The translations under genes and the position numbers were made by a program. A stretch of 16,171 nt of DNA from an uncultured Oscillibacter sp. (GTDB taxonomy: Bacteria; Bacillota; Clostridia; Oscillospirales; Oscillospiraceae). Location: the NCBI GenBank assembly GCA_910583695.1, contig CAJTZL010000041.1, positions 12,029 to 28,199 on the forward strand, in the 5' to 3' direction. Below are positions 1 through 6,625 of this stretch, in pieces. The first letter of the stretch is position 1; every line of letters begins with the position of its first letter. Under the pieces are notes generated by a model that worked only from the letters and a program-made list of their open reading frames with translations, made no database searches and was not told the DNA's origin.

Positions 1-55
1 GCGAAGGAATTTTCCGTCCGGCGGAGCTTTCCGCCCCTTCGGGGCGGGAAGCGCA
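1..55. repeat. 55-bp hairpin repeat, copy 1
   Basis: This 55-bp stretch recurs exactly at 136-190. It contains a GC-rich hairpin (CCGCCCC, loop TTC, GGGGCGG) and a GGAATTTTCC box. The copy starts at the window edge, so it may extend further left. No coding potential was seen. It may be a dispersed intergenic palindrome or part of the 3' flank of a tRNA locus. Confidence 0.8.
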
Positions 56-91
56 TCAAAAAACCCCCGTCCCTGGTCCTCCGTCCCCCGT

Positions 92-133
92 AAAAAAATC
101 ACCTGCGAACCCAGCGGAGCGGATCGCAGGTGA
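92..133 (-). terminator. Rho-independent terminator of tRNA-Leu
   Basis: Read on the minus strand, a 10-bp stem (TCACCTGCGA pairing with TCGCAGGTGA) is followed directly by seven T residues. It lies about 80 nt downstream of the 3' end of the tRNA-Leu gene on the same strand, so it is the likely end of that transcript. Confidence 0.85.
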
Positions 134-135
134 GG

Positions 136-190
136 GCGAAGGAATTTTCCGTCCGGCGGAGCTTTCCGCCCCTTCGGGGCGGGAAGCGCA
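136..190. repeat. 55-bp hairpin repeat, copy 2
   Basis: Exact second copy of the sequence at 1-55, 135 bp away in direct orientation. In this copy the GGAATTTTCC box (140-149) is matched by a reverse complement GGAAAATTCC at 198-207, so the GC hairpin can sit inside a larger stem in the 3' trailer of tRNA-Leu. Copy 1 has no such partner. Confidence 0.8.
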
Positions 191-212
191 GCGGTAAGGA
201 AAATTCCTGAGC

Positions 213-297
213 TGGTACGCCCGAGGGGACTTGAACCCCTACCCGTTGCCGGAATGGAACCTAAATCCATCGTGTCTGCCAATTTCACCACGGGCGC
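213..297 (-). tRNA. tRNA-Leu (anticodon UAG)
   Basis: On the minus strand the 85-nt gene runs from GCGCCCG to the encoded CCA. The 7-bp acceptor stem pairs GCGCCCG with CGGGCGT (first pair G-U). The anticodon stem ATGGA/TCCAT closes a 7-nt loop TTTAGGT that presents UAG, which reads CUN leucine codons. A variable arm (CCG-GCAA-CGG) marks it as a type II tRNA, and the T arm is AGGGG-TTCAAGT-CCCCT. The discriminator base is A, as expected for leucine. It has its own promoter and terminator and no other gene in the unit. Confidence 0.96.
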
Positions 298-315
298 ATG
301 GGAAAACTGTGATTG

Positions 316-344
316 ATTATACCACACCGCCCCGCTTCCGTCCA
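316..344 (-). promoter_or_regulatory. Promoter of tRNA-Leu
   Basis: On the minus strand a perfect TATAAT (-10, 316-321) lies 17 bp from TGGACG (-35, 339-344; 4 of 6 matches to TTGACA). Predicted initiation falls about 10 nt before the mature 5' end of the tRNA at 297. Confidence 0.75.
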
Positions 345-840
345 GCCCCTTTTTCTCCGGGAGTCTCCGTTCAAGCTGGAGCAGCTCCCAGAAATCATGA
401 GAAAAAAGGGAAGCGAGGGTGGGGAGGGCAAGGCGGAGGACGCAGGCGGGCTGACGCCCGTCATGGACGGCAACGCGGCCCTGTGATTCCTGGACCGCTG
501 AACGCTGCTCATTATTTTTGTGTGCTGCTCCAGGCCATGTTTGAAAAATGGCAAAACGCCGTCTTGGGGCATCTTCTTCCACCAGGACTGCGTTGATTGG
601 ACTTGAAATCCCTCAGGATTCCCGCATCAAATCGCCTTGCCCGGCAAAAAAATCTGCATCAATCCCGCATTCGGCCATTTTTCAAACAAGGCCTGATAAC
701 AGGAGAAATGCGCAGTAGGAACAGGCCGCCCGCCTGCCGGAAGCGCCGGGGCATCGGGAACCGGTGCGTCTAACCCAGGCCGGAGGAGGGCGGACATGCA
801 GGCCCGCCCTGCCTTCCAACTTCCAATCGGACACGCGCTT
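345..840. other. Intergenic region without a convincing gene; contains an inverted repeat
   Basis: No frame here shows a good ribosome binding site and start together with recognisable protein features. The short open frames on either strand look like chance products of high GC. The one clear structure is a pair of 21-nt arms, 532-552 and 674-694, that are reverse complements at 20 of 21 positions, separated by 121 bp. The stretch may be a decayed or non-autonomous mobile sequence. Confidence 0.5.
532..694. repeat. Imperfect 21-nt inverted repeat around 121 bp
   Basis: The left arm AGGCCATGTTTGAAAAATGGC (532-552) matches the reverse complement of 674-694 with a single mismatch at the sixth base. 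The AT-rich centre TTTGAAAAATGG is unlike the surrounding DNA. This fits a small insertion or a foldback intergenic repeat. No transposase is inside. Confidence 0.65.
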
Positions 841-846
841 TTGCTC

Positions 847-875
847 TTGCGCTTTTCCGCGTTCCGTTGTAAAAT
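847..875 (+). promoter_or_regulatory. Promoter of the pyridoxamine kinase gene
   Basis: TTGCGC (-35, 847-852) and TAAAAT (-10, 870-875) are separated by 17 bp. Predicted initiation is about 30 nt before the chosen start codon at 911, leaving a short leader that contains the ribosome binding site. Confidence 0.65.
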
Positions 876-910
876 ACCCCCATCACCACAACGAAAAGAG
901 GATGCCCATC

Positions 911-1765
911 ATGCCGACTCCCCGCGCCGCTGTTATCCACGATCTCTCCGGCTTCGGCCGCTGTTCCCTCACCGAGGTCATCCCCATTCTCTCCGTCATG
1001 GGCGTCCAGTGCTGTCCCCTGCCCACCGCCTTTCTCTCCACCCACACCGGGGGCTTCACTGGCTTCACCTTCCTGGATATGACGGAGGAACTGCCCAAGG
1101 CAGCGGAGCACTGGAAGTCCCTGGGCCTCCGGTTCCAGGCCATCTACAGCGGCTTCTTGGGCAGTGAGCGGCAGATCGGCATTGTGGCGGACTTTATCCG
1201 CACCTTCCGGGGCCCGGACACCCTGGTGGTGGTGGACCCCGTCATGGGGGACGACGGGAAGGCCTACCAGACCTACACCCCCGCCATGTGCGCCGGCATG
1301 GCCCGTCTGGCGGAGCTGGCGGACGTGATCACCCCCAACCTCACGGAGACTGCCTTCCTGCTGGGCCGGGACTATGGAGAGTTCCTGGCCGGTGGCCGGG
1401 CCCTCCACGACGAAACCGCCCTCCGGCGCCTGGCCCAGGAGCTGAGCCTGGGGGGAAAGCGCTCCGTGGCCCTCACCGGGGCAGCGCTGTCACCGGGACA
1501 GACCGGGGCCATGTGCTTCGACGCCCGGACCGGGAAGACGGAGGCGGTTCAGACGGATTTTGTGGCCCACCCCCTCCACGGCACGGGGGACGTGTTTGCC
1601 AGCGTCCTCACCGGCGGGCTGCTGCGGGGGGATTCCCTCCGGAACGCGGCGGCGCTGGCGGTGGAGTTTATCCACGCCTGTGCCCTGCGGACAGTGGAGC
1701 AGGGCCTCTCCCTCCAGGAGGGCGTGGACTTTGAGCCCCTGCTGGGGCGGCTGCTTCCCCGCTAG
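911..1765 (+). CDS. pdxY: Pyridoxal/pyridoxamine kinase (PdxY-like)
   Basis: A 284-residue cytoplasmic ribokinase-superfamily enzyme that phosphorylates pyridoxal or pyridoxamine with ATP in the PLP salvage pathway. Near the N-terminus it has the family segment DLSGFGRCSL (residues 11-20), then YSGFLGSERQ (79-88), DPVMGDDGKAY (109-119, phosphate/Mg region), TPN (141-143) and the catalytic GTGD motif (224-227, base Asp227). Length matches the family (about 280). The start at 911 was preferred over the in-frame ATG at 902 because AAAAGAGG ends at 901: spacing to 911 is 9 nt, to 902 it is zero. It is a single-gene unit with promoter 847-875 and a hairpin terminator at 1819-1844. No PLP synthesis genes adjoin it, which suits a salvage role. 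The choice between PdxY and PdxK naming is by similarity only; preferred substrate is not evident. Confidence 0.92.
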   Translation: MPTPRAAVIHDLSGFGRCSLTEVIPILSVMGVQCCPLPTAFLSTHTGGFTGFTFLDMTEELPKAAEHWKSLGLRFQAIYSGFLGSERQIGIVADFIRTFRGPDTLVVVDPVMGDDGKAYQTYTPAMCAGMARLAELADVITPNLTETAFLLGRDYGEFLAGGRALHDETALRRLAQELSLGGKRSVALTGAALSPGQTGAMCFDARTGKTEAVQTDFVAHPLHGTGDVFASVLTGGLLRGDSLRNAAALAVEFIHACALRTVEQGLSLQEGVDFEPLLGRLLPR

Positions 1766-1818
1766 AGAGGCGGCGGGTCCGCACCTGCGGCTCCTTTGCC
1801 GTTCGAGCACCCTGTAAG

Positions 1819-1844
1819 GGCGGACCGATGGGTCCGCCTGTTTT
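1819..1844 (+). terminator. Rho-independent terminator after the pyridoxamine kinase
   Basis: GGCGGACC pairs with GGTCCGCC around the tetraloop GATG, followed by TGTTTT. It lies about 55 nt downstream of the kinase stop codon. Confidence 0.7.
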
Positions 1845-2023
1845 CCGCCCTCCCTTCCGCCGGCGGAACGTCTGCCTCCCCCCTCCGGACTGACGGGCCT
1901 TCCGGGGACCGGGCCGCCCGGGTGTCCTTGCGCTTGGCCGGCGGGGACAGTATTCGCAGGGGCCGCCGCTTGCGGAGGCCCTTCCCGTTCCCCCTCCCTG
2001 CCTGACGGTTCACGCAGTTCGGC
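1845..2023. other. Intergenic spacer, no gene seen
   Basis: GC-rich DNA between the converging kinase and nucleotidase units. Short open frames lack ribosome binding sites and protein-like composition. Nothing recognisable beyond small GC hairpins. Confidence 0.5.
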
Positions 2024-2056
2024 AAAAAAGGCGCTCAGAGCATCGCTCTGAGCGCC
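2024..2056 (-). terminator. Rho-independent terminator of the 5'-nucleotidase gene
   Basis: A perfect 11-bp stem (GGCGCTCAGAG pairing with CTCTGAGCGCC, 5-nt loop) is followed on the minus strand by six T residues. It starts about 36 nt beyond the nucleotidase stop at 2093. Confidence 0.88.
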
Positions 2057-2092
2057 TTTCGCATCAGGGGTTGATTGGAGAACCCCGGAGGC

Positions 2093-3991
2093 TTACGCCG
2101 CGGGAATCACCAGGACCTGACCGACCCGCAGATCGTTGGGGTTCTTGATGGCGTCCTTGTTGGCGTTGTAAATCAGCTGCCACTGGCGGCCGGTGCCGTA
2201 GGCCTCCTGGGCGATGCTCCAGAGGCAGTCGCCGGACTTGACCACGTAGTTGCCCTCGGCCACGGTGGGCGCGGGAGCGGGCTCAGGCTCGGGGGCAGGG
2301 GCGGGCTCCGGCGCGGGCTCGGGAACCGGCTCGGGAGCGGGGGCGGGCTCCTCCGCAGGAGCGGGCTCTTCCACGGGCTCCTCGGCGGGGGCCTCCTCCA
2401 CGGGAGCGGCCTCGATGGTGATGCGGCCCGCGGGCTCGCCGTAGGCTTCCTCGGTAACAACGCCCTTGAGCTCTTCCTTGATGTAGTCCATCAGGACCTC
2501 GTCCATGGGCAGGCCCAGATCGTAGTTCACGGAGGCGGAGGCAAAGGCGTAGTAGGTGTCGCCGCCGGCGGCCATGAAGTCGTTGGTGGCGATGGTGTAG
2601 GTGGCTTTTTCGTCAAAGTCCTTTCCGCCCACAGAGGTGATGGTCACACGCTCGATGGAGGCGGGCTTGTGGTAGGTGGAGCCGGGATACAGGTCCCCGG
2701 CCTTGAACTCGTTGCCGGTGGCCACGGTGAACTCAATACCGCTGACCTGGGGGAAGCCGCCGATAGCGGTGGGGGTGCAGTGGGTGGAGGCTTCCAGGGC
2801 CTCCAGCAGCTCGGCGCCCGTGACCTTGACGATGCTCAGGGTGTTGCCAAAGGGCAGAACGGTGTTTACATCTTTTTTCGTGATGTCGCCCGCCGCAATG
2901 GGGGCCCGGATTCCGCCGCCGTTGGTGACGGCCGCATCCACGGACTCTCCGTTCTTGGCGGCGCCCCAGACCAGGGAATCGGTGATCAGGTCGCCCAGGT
3001 TGGTCTCCTGGGTGCGGTTGCCGGGGTCCTTGTCGCCGTTGAGGAGGACTTCGGTTTTGGCAAAGGCCGCGCCGTAGTCGTCGTCAATCTGCTTCTGGAT
3101 GGCGGCGGCCCGGGCGGCGATGTCCGCATCCTCCGCCAGACCCTCGGTGGAGACGTTCTCCAGGGTGATCTCACCCTCGGGGCTGATGGTCACGACGCCG
3201 ACGCTGGCCAGCTTCGTGCCGGTGGAGGTGATGGGCTTGTCCCCGGCGGCCTCTTTGACCTCTTCCAGGGTGGAGTGGGAGTGGCCGTCGATGAAGACGT
3301 CAATGCCCTCCACGGCGTCCATCAGGTCCACGGAGCGGTTGCCCTTGGACTCGTCGTCAATGCCCAGGTGGCCCAGGCACACGATGTAGTCGCAGCCCTC
3401 GTCCTCCAGGGCCTTGATCTCGGCCTCGGCGATGGCGAACATGTCCTTGCCCGCGGGGAAGGTCACGCCCTGGATCTTGGCGGGGTGGGCCTTGGTGGCG
3501 GTCTCGGGGGTGCTCAGGCCGAACACGCCGATCTTTTCGCCGCTCTCGGCGGTGAAGACGGTGCGGGTGCTCTCGGCCTTTCCGTTGACCAGCACGTTGG
3601 CGGCTACCACGGGGAACTTGGCGTCCTTGGTGATTTCCTTGAAGTTGGCGTAGCCATAGTCAAATTCGTGGTTTCCGATGGTGGCGGCGTCATAGCCCGC
3701 CAGATTCATCAGCTCAATGGCGGTTTTGCCCTGGCTGACGCTGACGGTGGGATCGCCCTGGATGTAGTCGCCCGCGTCCAGCAGCAGGGTGTAGGCGCCC
3801 TTGGCCTGGTATTCGGCCTTCAGGGCGGCCACCTTGGCGTATCCGGCGATTCCGCCGTGGACGTCGTTGGTGTGGAGGATGACGATGGAGCCTTCCAGGG
3901 CCGCGTCTTCCTCCGCGGCGTTGGCGGTGACGCTCAGGGAGAACATCATGGCCAGAGCCAGCAGCAGGGACAGGAACTTCTTGGTCTGCAT
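2093..3991 (-). CDS. Secreted 5'-nucleotidase / UDP-sugar hydrolase with C-terminal LysM domain
   Basis: A 632-residue exported enzyme expected to hydrolyse nucleotides (or UDP-sugars) outside the membrane, releasing nucleosides and phosphate. Domains in order: signal peptide 1-25 (KK, Leu-rich core, cleavage after ANA); metallophosphatase domain 35-265 with dimetal ligands in HTNDVHGG (D43, H45), DAGD (D72), GNHEFDYG (N107, H108), GHLG (H208) and DGHSHS (H237, H239); 5'-nucleotidase C-terminal domain about 325-520 with NRTQETNLGDL, NGGGIR and FMAAGGDTYYAF; a Pro/Glu/Ala linker 528-577; LysM 581-628 (YVVKSGDCLWSIA to LVIPA). The LysM replaces the usual LPXTG anchor and implies non-covalent peptidoglycan binding. 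The start at 3991 has a GAGGAGGT site upstream and yields a perfect signal peptide; the open frame extends further upstream but that part is not protein-like. Single gene, divergent from the hydantoinase. Confidence 0.94.
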   Translation of the reverse strand: MQTKKFLSLLLALAMMFSLSVTANAAEEDAALEGSIVILHTNDVHGGIAGYAKVAALKAEYQAKGAYTLLLDAGDYIQGDPTVSVSQGKTAIELMNLAGYDAATIGNHEFDYGYANFKEITKDAKFPVVAANVLVNGKAESTRTVFTAESGEKIGVFGLSTPETATKAHPAKIQGVTFPAGKDMFAIAEAEIKALEDEGCDYIVCLGHLGIDDESKGNRSVDLMDAVEGIDVFIDGHSHSTLEEVKEAAGDKPITSTGTKLASVGVVTISPEGEITLENVSTEGLAEDADIAARAAAIQKQIDDDYGAAFAKTEVLLNGDKDPGNRTQETNLGDLITDSLVWGAAKNGESVDAAVTNGGGIRAPIAAGDITKKDVNTVLPFGNTLSIVKVTGAELLEALEASTHCTPTAIGGFPQVSGIEFTVATGNEFKAGDLYPGSTYHKPASIERVTITSVGGKDFDEKATYTIATNDFMAAGGDTYYAFASASVNYDLGLPMDEVLMDYIKEELKGVVTEEAYGEPAGRITIEAAPVEEAPAEEPVEEPAPAEEPAPAPEPVPEPAPEPAPAPEPEPAPAPTVAEGNYVVKSGDCLWSIAQEAYGTGRQWQLIYNANKDAIKNPNDLRVGQVLVIPAA

Positions 3992-4042
3992 TCTTTTACC
4001 TCCTCTTCTTTCGGGGCGGATTGCTCCGCGCTTCCTGCTGTC

Positions 4043-4071
4043 ATTATACCACACTTTTTCCAAATAGAAAG
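4043..4071 (-). promoter_or_regulatory. Probable promoter of the 5'-nucleotidase gene
   Basis: A perfect TATAAT on the minus strand (4043-4048), preceded by a weak -35 (CTTTCT at 17 bp or TTTCTA at 16 bp). About 50 nt upstream of the start codon. Confidence 0.6.
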
Positions 4072-4167
4072 CGCAAAGTTTCCGGAGAGGGGAAAAATTT
4101 TTCCGCCCCCTCCGCTCCGCCGGAAGCGCCCCGGCAGGGACCTTTGCCGAAGGCCGGAGCGGGGGAG

Positions 4168-4196
4168 TTGAAAACTTCCCCCGCTCCTGGTATACT
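4168..4196 (+). promoter_or_regulatory. Promoter of the hydantoinase gene
   Basis: TTGAAA (-35, 4168-4173) and TATACT (-10, 4191-4196) with exactly 17 bp between them. Predicted initiation is about 35 nt upstream of the ATG at 4237. It is divergent from and separate from the nucleotidase promoter. Confidence 0.82.
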
Positions 4197-4236
4197 GGTC
4201 CCATCCACATAAATAAAAAGAACGGAGGGACACCAT

Positions 4237-5613
4237 ATGCGCACACTGTTCAAGGGCGGCAGCGTGGTTTCCGGCAGGGGCGTCCGGCGGGCGGACCTGC
4301 TGGTGGAGGGGGAGAAGGTGGTCTCCCTGGGCCGGGGCCTCAGGGCGGAGGCGGACCGGGTCATCGACGTGGGCGGCTGCGTCCTCTTCCCCGGCTTCGT
4401 CGATGCCCACACCCACTTTGATCTGGAGGTGGCGGGCACCGTCACCGCCGACGGCTTTGCCACGGGCAGTCGGGCGGCCCTCCGGGGGGGCACCACCACC
4501 GTCATCGACTTCGCCTGCCCCAACAAGGGGGAGTCCCTGGCCTCGGGCCTTGCCCGCTGGCGGGAGAAGGCCGGGGGAAAGACCTTCTGCGACTACGGCT
4601 TCCATATGACCATCGACGACTGGAACGAGGGCATCCGGGGGGAGCTGCCCGCCATGTTTGCCCAGGGCATTTCCTCGTTTAAAATGTACATGACCTACCC
4701 CGCCATGCTGCTGGGGGACCGGGACCTCTACTGGGCGCTGAAGGAGCTGAAGGCCCTGGGGGGCGTCTGCGGCGTCCACTGCGAAAACGCCGGGGTCATC
4801 GACGGCATGATCGCGGAGAAAAAGGCCCTGGGGGAGCTGTCCCCCGCCAGCCATCCCGCCACGCGCCCGCCCTATCTGGAGGCGGAGGCCGTGGCCAGGC
4901 TCCTCCGCGTGGCCCAGGCGGCCCAGGCCCCGGTGATCATCGTCCACCTCACCAACGGCGAGGCCCTGGCGGAGGTCCTCCGGGCCCGGAAGCGGGGCCA
5001 GACGGTCTACGTGGAGACTTGCCCCCAGTACCTGGTTCTGGACGAGAGCCTTTATCATCAGGACCAGTTCTCCGATGCAGCCCGGTACGTCTGCGCTCCG
5101 CCCCTGCGGGAGAAGCGGGAGCAGGACGTGCTCTGGAAGGCCCTGCGCCACGGGGACATTCAGACCGTGTCCACGGACCACTGCTCCTTCACCCTGGAGC
5201 AGAAGAGCCTGGGGCTGGAGGATTTCACAAAGATTCCCGGGGGGCTCCCCGGCGTGGAGACCCGGGGAGAGCTGATGTGGTCCTGCGGCGTGGCGAGGCG
5301 GAAGCTCAGCGTGGCCCAGATGTGCCGCATCCTCAGCGAAAACCCGGCGAAGCTCTACGGCCTCTTCCCCCGGAAGGGGACCCTCCAGCCCGGGGCCGAC
5401 GCGGACATCGTGGTTTACGACCCCAGCGGCGGGCACGTCATCCGGGCGGAGGACTGCGAGTCCGCCGCCGGGTACAGCCCCTATGAGGGCTTCGCCACGG
5501 ACGGCGGCATCCGGCAGGTGTGGCTCCGGGGAAGGCTGGCGGTGGAGAGCGGAAACGTCCTCTTCTCCCAGCCGGAGGGGAAGTATATGGCCCGGGGGAA
5601 GTGCATGCTGTAA
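4237..5613 (+). CDS. D-hydantoinase / dihydropyrimidinase family amidohydrolase
   Basis: A 458-residue cytoplasmic cyclic amidohydrolase expected to open dihydropyrimidine or hydantoin rings to N-carbamoyl amino acids. All dimetal ligands of the family are visible at the usual positions: H58 and H60 in DAHTHFDL, the carbamylated lysine K149 in SSFKMYMTY, H181 in GVHCENAG, H237 in IIVHLTNGEAL and D314 in STDHCSF. Length matches D-hydantoinases (about 460). The ATG at 4237 has GGAGGG 7 nt upstream and a strong promoter. Unlike dihydropyrimidinase loci in complete pyrimidine-degradation operons, no dihydropyrimidine dehydrogenase or ureidopropionase gene adjoins it here. The divergent nucleotidase suggests, by inference only, a shared nucleobase-scavenging theme. 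The true substrate (dihydrouracil, hydantoin, allantoin-like) cannot be read from sequence. Confidence 0.9.
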   Translation: MRTLFKGGSVVSGRGVRRADLLVEGEKVVSLGRGLRAEADRVIDVGGCVLFPGFVDAHTHFDLEVAGTVTADGFATGSRAALRGGTTTVIDFACPNKGESLASGLARWREKAGGKTFCDYGFHMTIDDWNEGIRGELPAMFAQGISSFKMYMTYPAMLLGDRDLYWALKELKALGGVCGVHCENAGVIDGMIAEKKALGELSPASHPATRPPYLEAEAVARLLRVAQAAQAPVIIVHLTNGEALAEVLRARKRGQTVYVETCPQYLVLDESLYHQDQFSDAARYVCAPPLREKREQDVLWKALRHGDIQTVSTDHCSFTLEQKSLGLEDFTKIPGGLPGVETRGELMWSCGVARRKLSVAQMCRILSENPAKLYGLFPRKGTLQPGADADIVVYDPSGGHVIRAEDCESAAGYSPYEGFATDGGIRQVWLRGRLAVESGNVLFSQPEGKYMARGKCML

Positions 5614-5642
5614 ATGTCCGCCGGGAAAAAGGTGGACACTGA

Positions 5643-5845
5643 GGGAATGGCCTGACCCCCCAGGTCAGGCCCCGCAGGAAAGCCTTGGCACCCGGTCAAA
5701 GCCTGTCCCACTTTGAGGAAAGTTCTTTGGAAACCATTTTCCATGGTCAGCAGATATTTGTACAGGGGGACCGCAAAAGAGATGCCGCCTGAATAGAAGC
5801 AAGCACTGTCTTTGTGGGGCCTGACCCCCAGGTCAGGCCATTCCC
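5643..5845. mobile_element. 203-bp MITE-like element with palindromic inverted ends
   Basis: The ends are inverted copies of each other. Both begin GGGAATGGCCTGACC when read inward, and each end is itself a hairpin: GGCCTGACC/GGTCAGGCC at 5649-5671 and at 5818-5839, with loops CCCCA and CCCA. Outside the loops the two about 33-nt arms are almost identical. The interior has no protein-like open frame. No target-site duplication was found. This could be a non-autonomous transposable element or a pair of REP-type hairpins. Confidence 0.6.
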
Positions 5846-5876
5846 CGGGAACATGGCGCTTTCCATAGAACACACA

Positions 5877-5911
5877 AACCCCCGGCGGACCCTTGAGGCC
5901 CGCCGGGGGTT
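5877..5911 (-). terminator. Terminator hairpin after the lipoprotein gene (possibly bidirectional)
   Basis: A perfect 12-bp stem (AACCCCCGGCGG pairing with CCGCCGGGGGTT) with an 11-nt loop, 7 nt beyond the lipoprotein stop at 5919. On the minus strand the A/T end supplies TTTGTGTGTT. The plus strand has TTCGATTT, so it may also stop hydantoinase transcripts. Confidence 0.75.
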
Positions 5912-5918
5912 CGATTTC

Positions 5919-6521
5919 TCAGGACAAGGGCTCCCGGCTGAACGTCACCGTCAGGGCATAGACGTGCTCATAATTCTGCTCCTCATAGGCTTCCGGCTGG
6001 AAGAAATACTCCGGGTCATAGGACAAAACCTCGTTTCTCGCCGTGTTGATCTGGACCGCCAAGGGGATCTCCTTCTCATAGACGATCTCCGTCCGGCCGG
6101 AGAGGAGCGCTGTCGTCCGGCCCATGCCCTCGGGGTCGTCCGGCTCCTCCGAAGAACCGTACTTCACTGCCGTGAACTCCTTCCCGAACTGAAAGGCTTC
6201 CCGGCACTCTCCCCGGAGGTCCTCAAATCCAAAGGCCATCCGGCCTTCCTTCACACCGTCTTTCAGTGCCATTCCCCCGCCGCCAGTGACCAGCCGCCAT
6301 TCGCCGTCCTCCAGCACATAGCTATTGACGCTGACGGTTTTGGCCGTCCCGTCCAGCACCACGTCAAAGAGGTGCTGGTCCGTGTCCGCCCCCAGGAGCC
6401 TGGCGACGGCCTCCTCCTCCTCGTTCAGCTCCGCGGGCTGAATGTACATGGCCGGGGCCGCCTCGGCGGAGCACCCCGCCAGCAGGGCCAGCAGGACCAG
6501 GAGCGCAAATACTTTTTTCAT
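5919..6521 (-). CDS. Putative lipoprotein of unknown function
   Basis: A 200-residue protein with a textbook lipoprotein signal: MKK, hydrophobic core and lipobox LLAGC with the lipidated cysteine at C17. After cleavage the chain is acidic and soluble-looking, so it is predicted to sit on the outer face of the membrane. No enzymatic motif or known domain was recognised. The start is supported by AAAGGA 8-9 nt upstream. It lies 104 nt downstream of the DUF4330 gene on the same strand and probably shares its transcript, which would place both at the cell envelope. Intact, with no sign of decay. Confidence 0.8.
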   Translation of the reverse strand: MKKVFALLVLLALLAGCSAEAAPAMYIQPAELNEEEEAVARLLGADTDQHLFDVVLDGTAKTVSVNSYVLEDGEWRLVTGGGGMALKDGVKEGRMAFGFEDLRGECREAFQFGKEFTAVKYGSSEEPDDPEGMGRTTALLSGRTEIVYEKEIPLAVQINTARNEVLSYDPEYFFQPEAYEEQNYEHVYALTVTFSREPLS

Positions 6522-6625
6522 AGGATGTTTCCTTTCCGCAAATCTGCGCCGCCGCCGCTCCGGCCCGGTTTACCACCGGACCCTCAGAGCGAAAGCTCTT
6601 TTGGCAACGTTTCTTTCAAAAAAAG

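Noticed and set aside
1..190. Possible CRISPR array
   Set aside because: Only two direct copies, 55 bp long with an internal GC hairpin and an 80-bp gap that contains a tRNA terminator; no cas gene.
285..596. Short open frames on both strands between tRNA-Leu and the kinase
   Set aside because: They overlap the tRNA or its promoter, lack ribosome binding sites and show no protein-like pattern.
2075..4171. A 698-codon open frame on the plus strand opposite the nucleotidase
   Set aside because: Its translation is Gly/Val/His-rich low-complexity without domains or a ribosome binding site; the minus-strand frame has a signal peptide, all catalytic motifs, a promoter and a terminator.
3946..5436. 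A 496-codon minus-strand frame opposite the hydantoinase and across the nucleotidase start
   Set aside because: Composition is an artefact of high GC; it runs through two promoters and opposes a gene with intact active-site residues.
5630..5860. Target-site duplication around the 203-bp element
   Set aside because: The flanks (GACACTGA on the left, CGGGAACA on the right) show no direct repeat, so recent transposition cannot be claimed.
6585..6600. AGAGC-GAAA-GCTCT hairpin downstream of the DUF4330 gene as a terminator
   Set aside because: Only a 5-bp stem, and on the minus strand it is not followed by a T tract, so it would not separate the DUF4330 gene from the lipoprotein gene.
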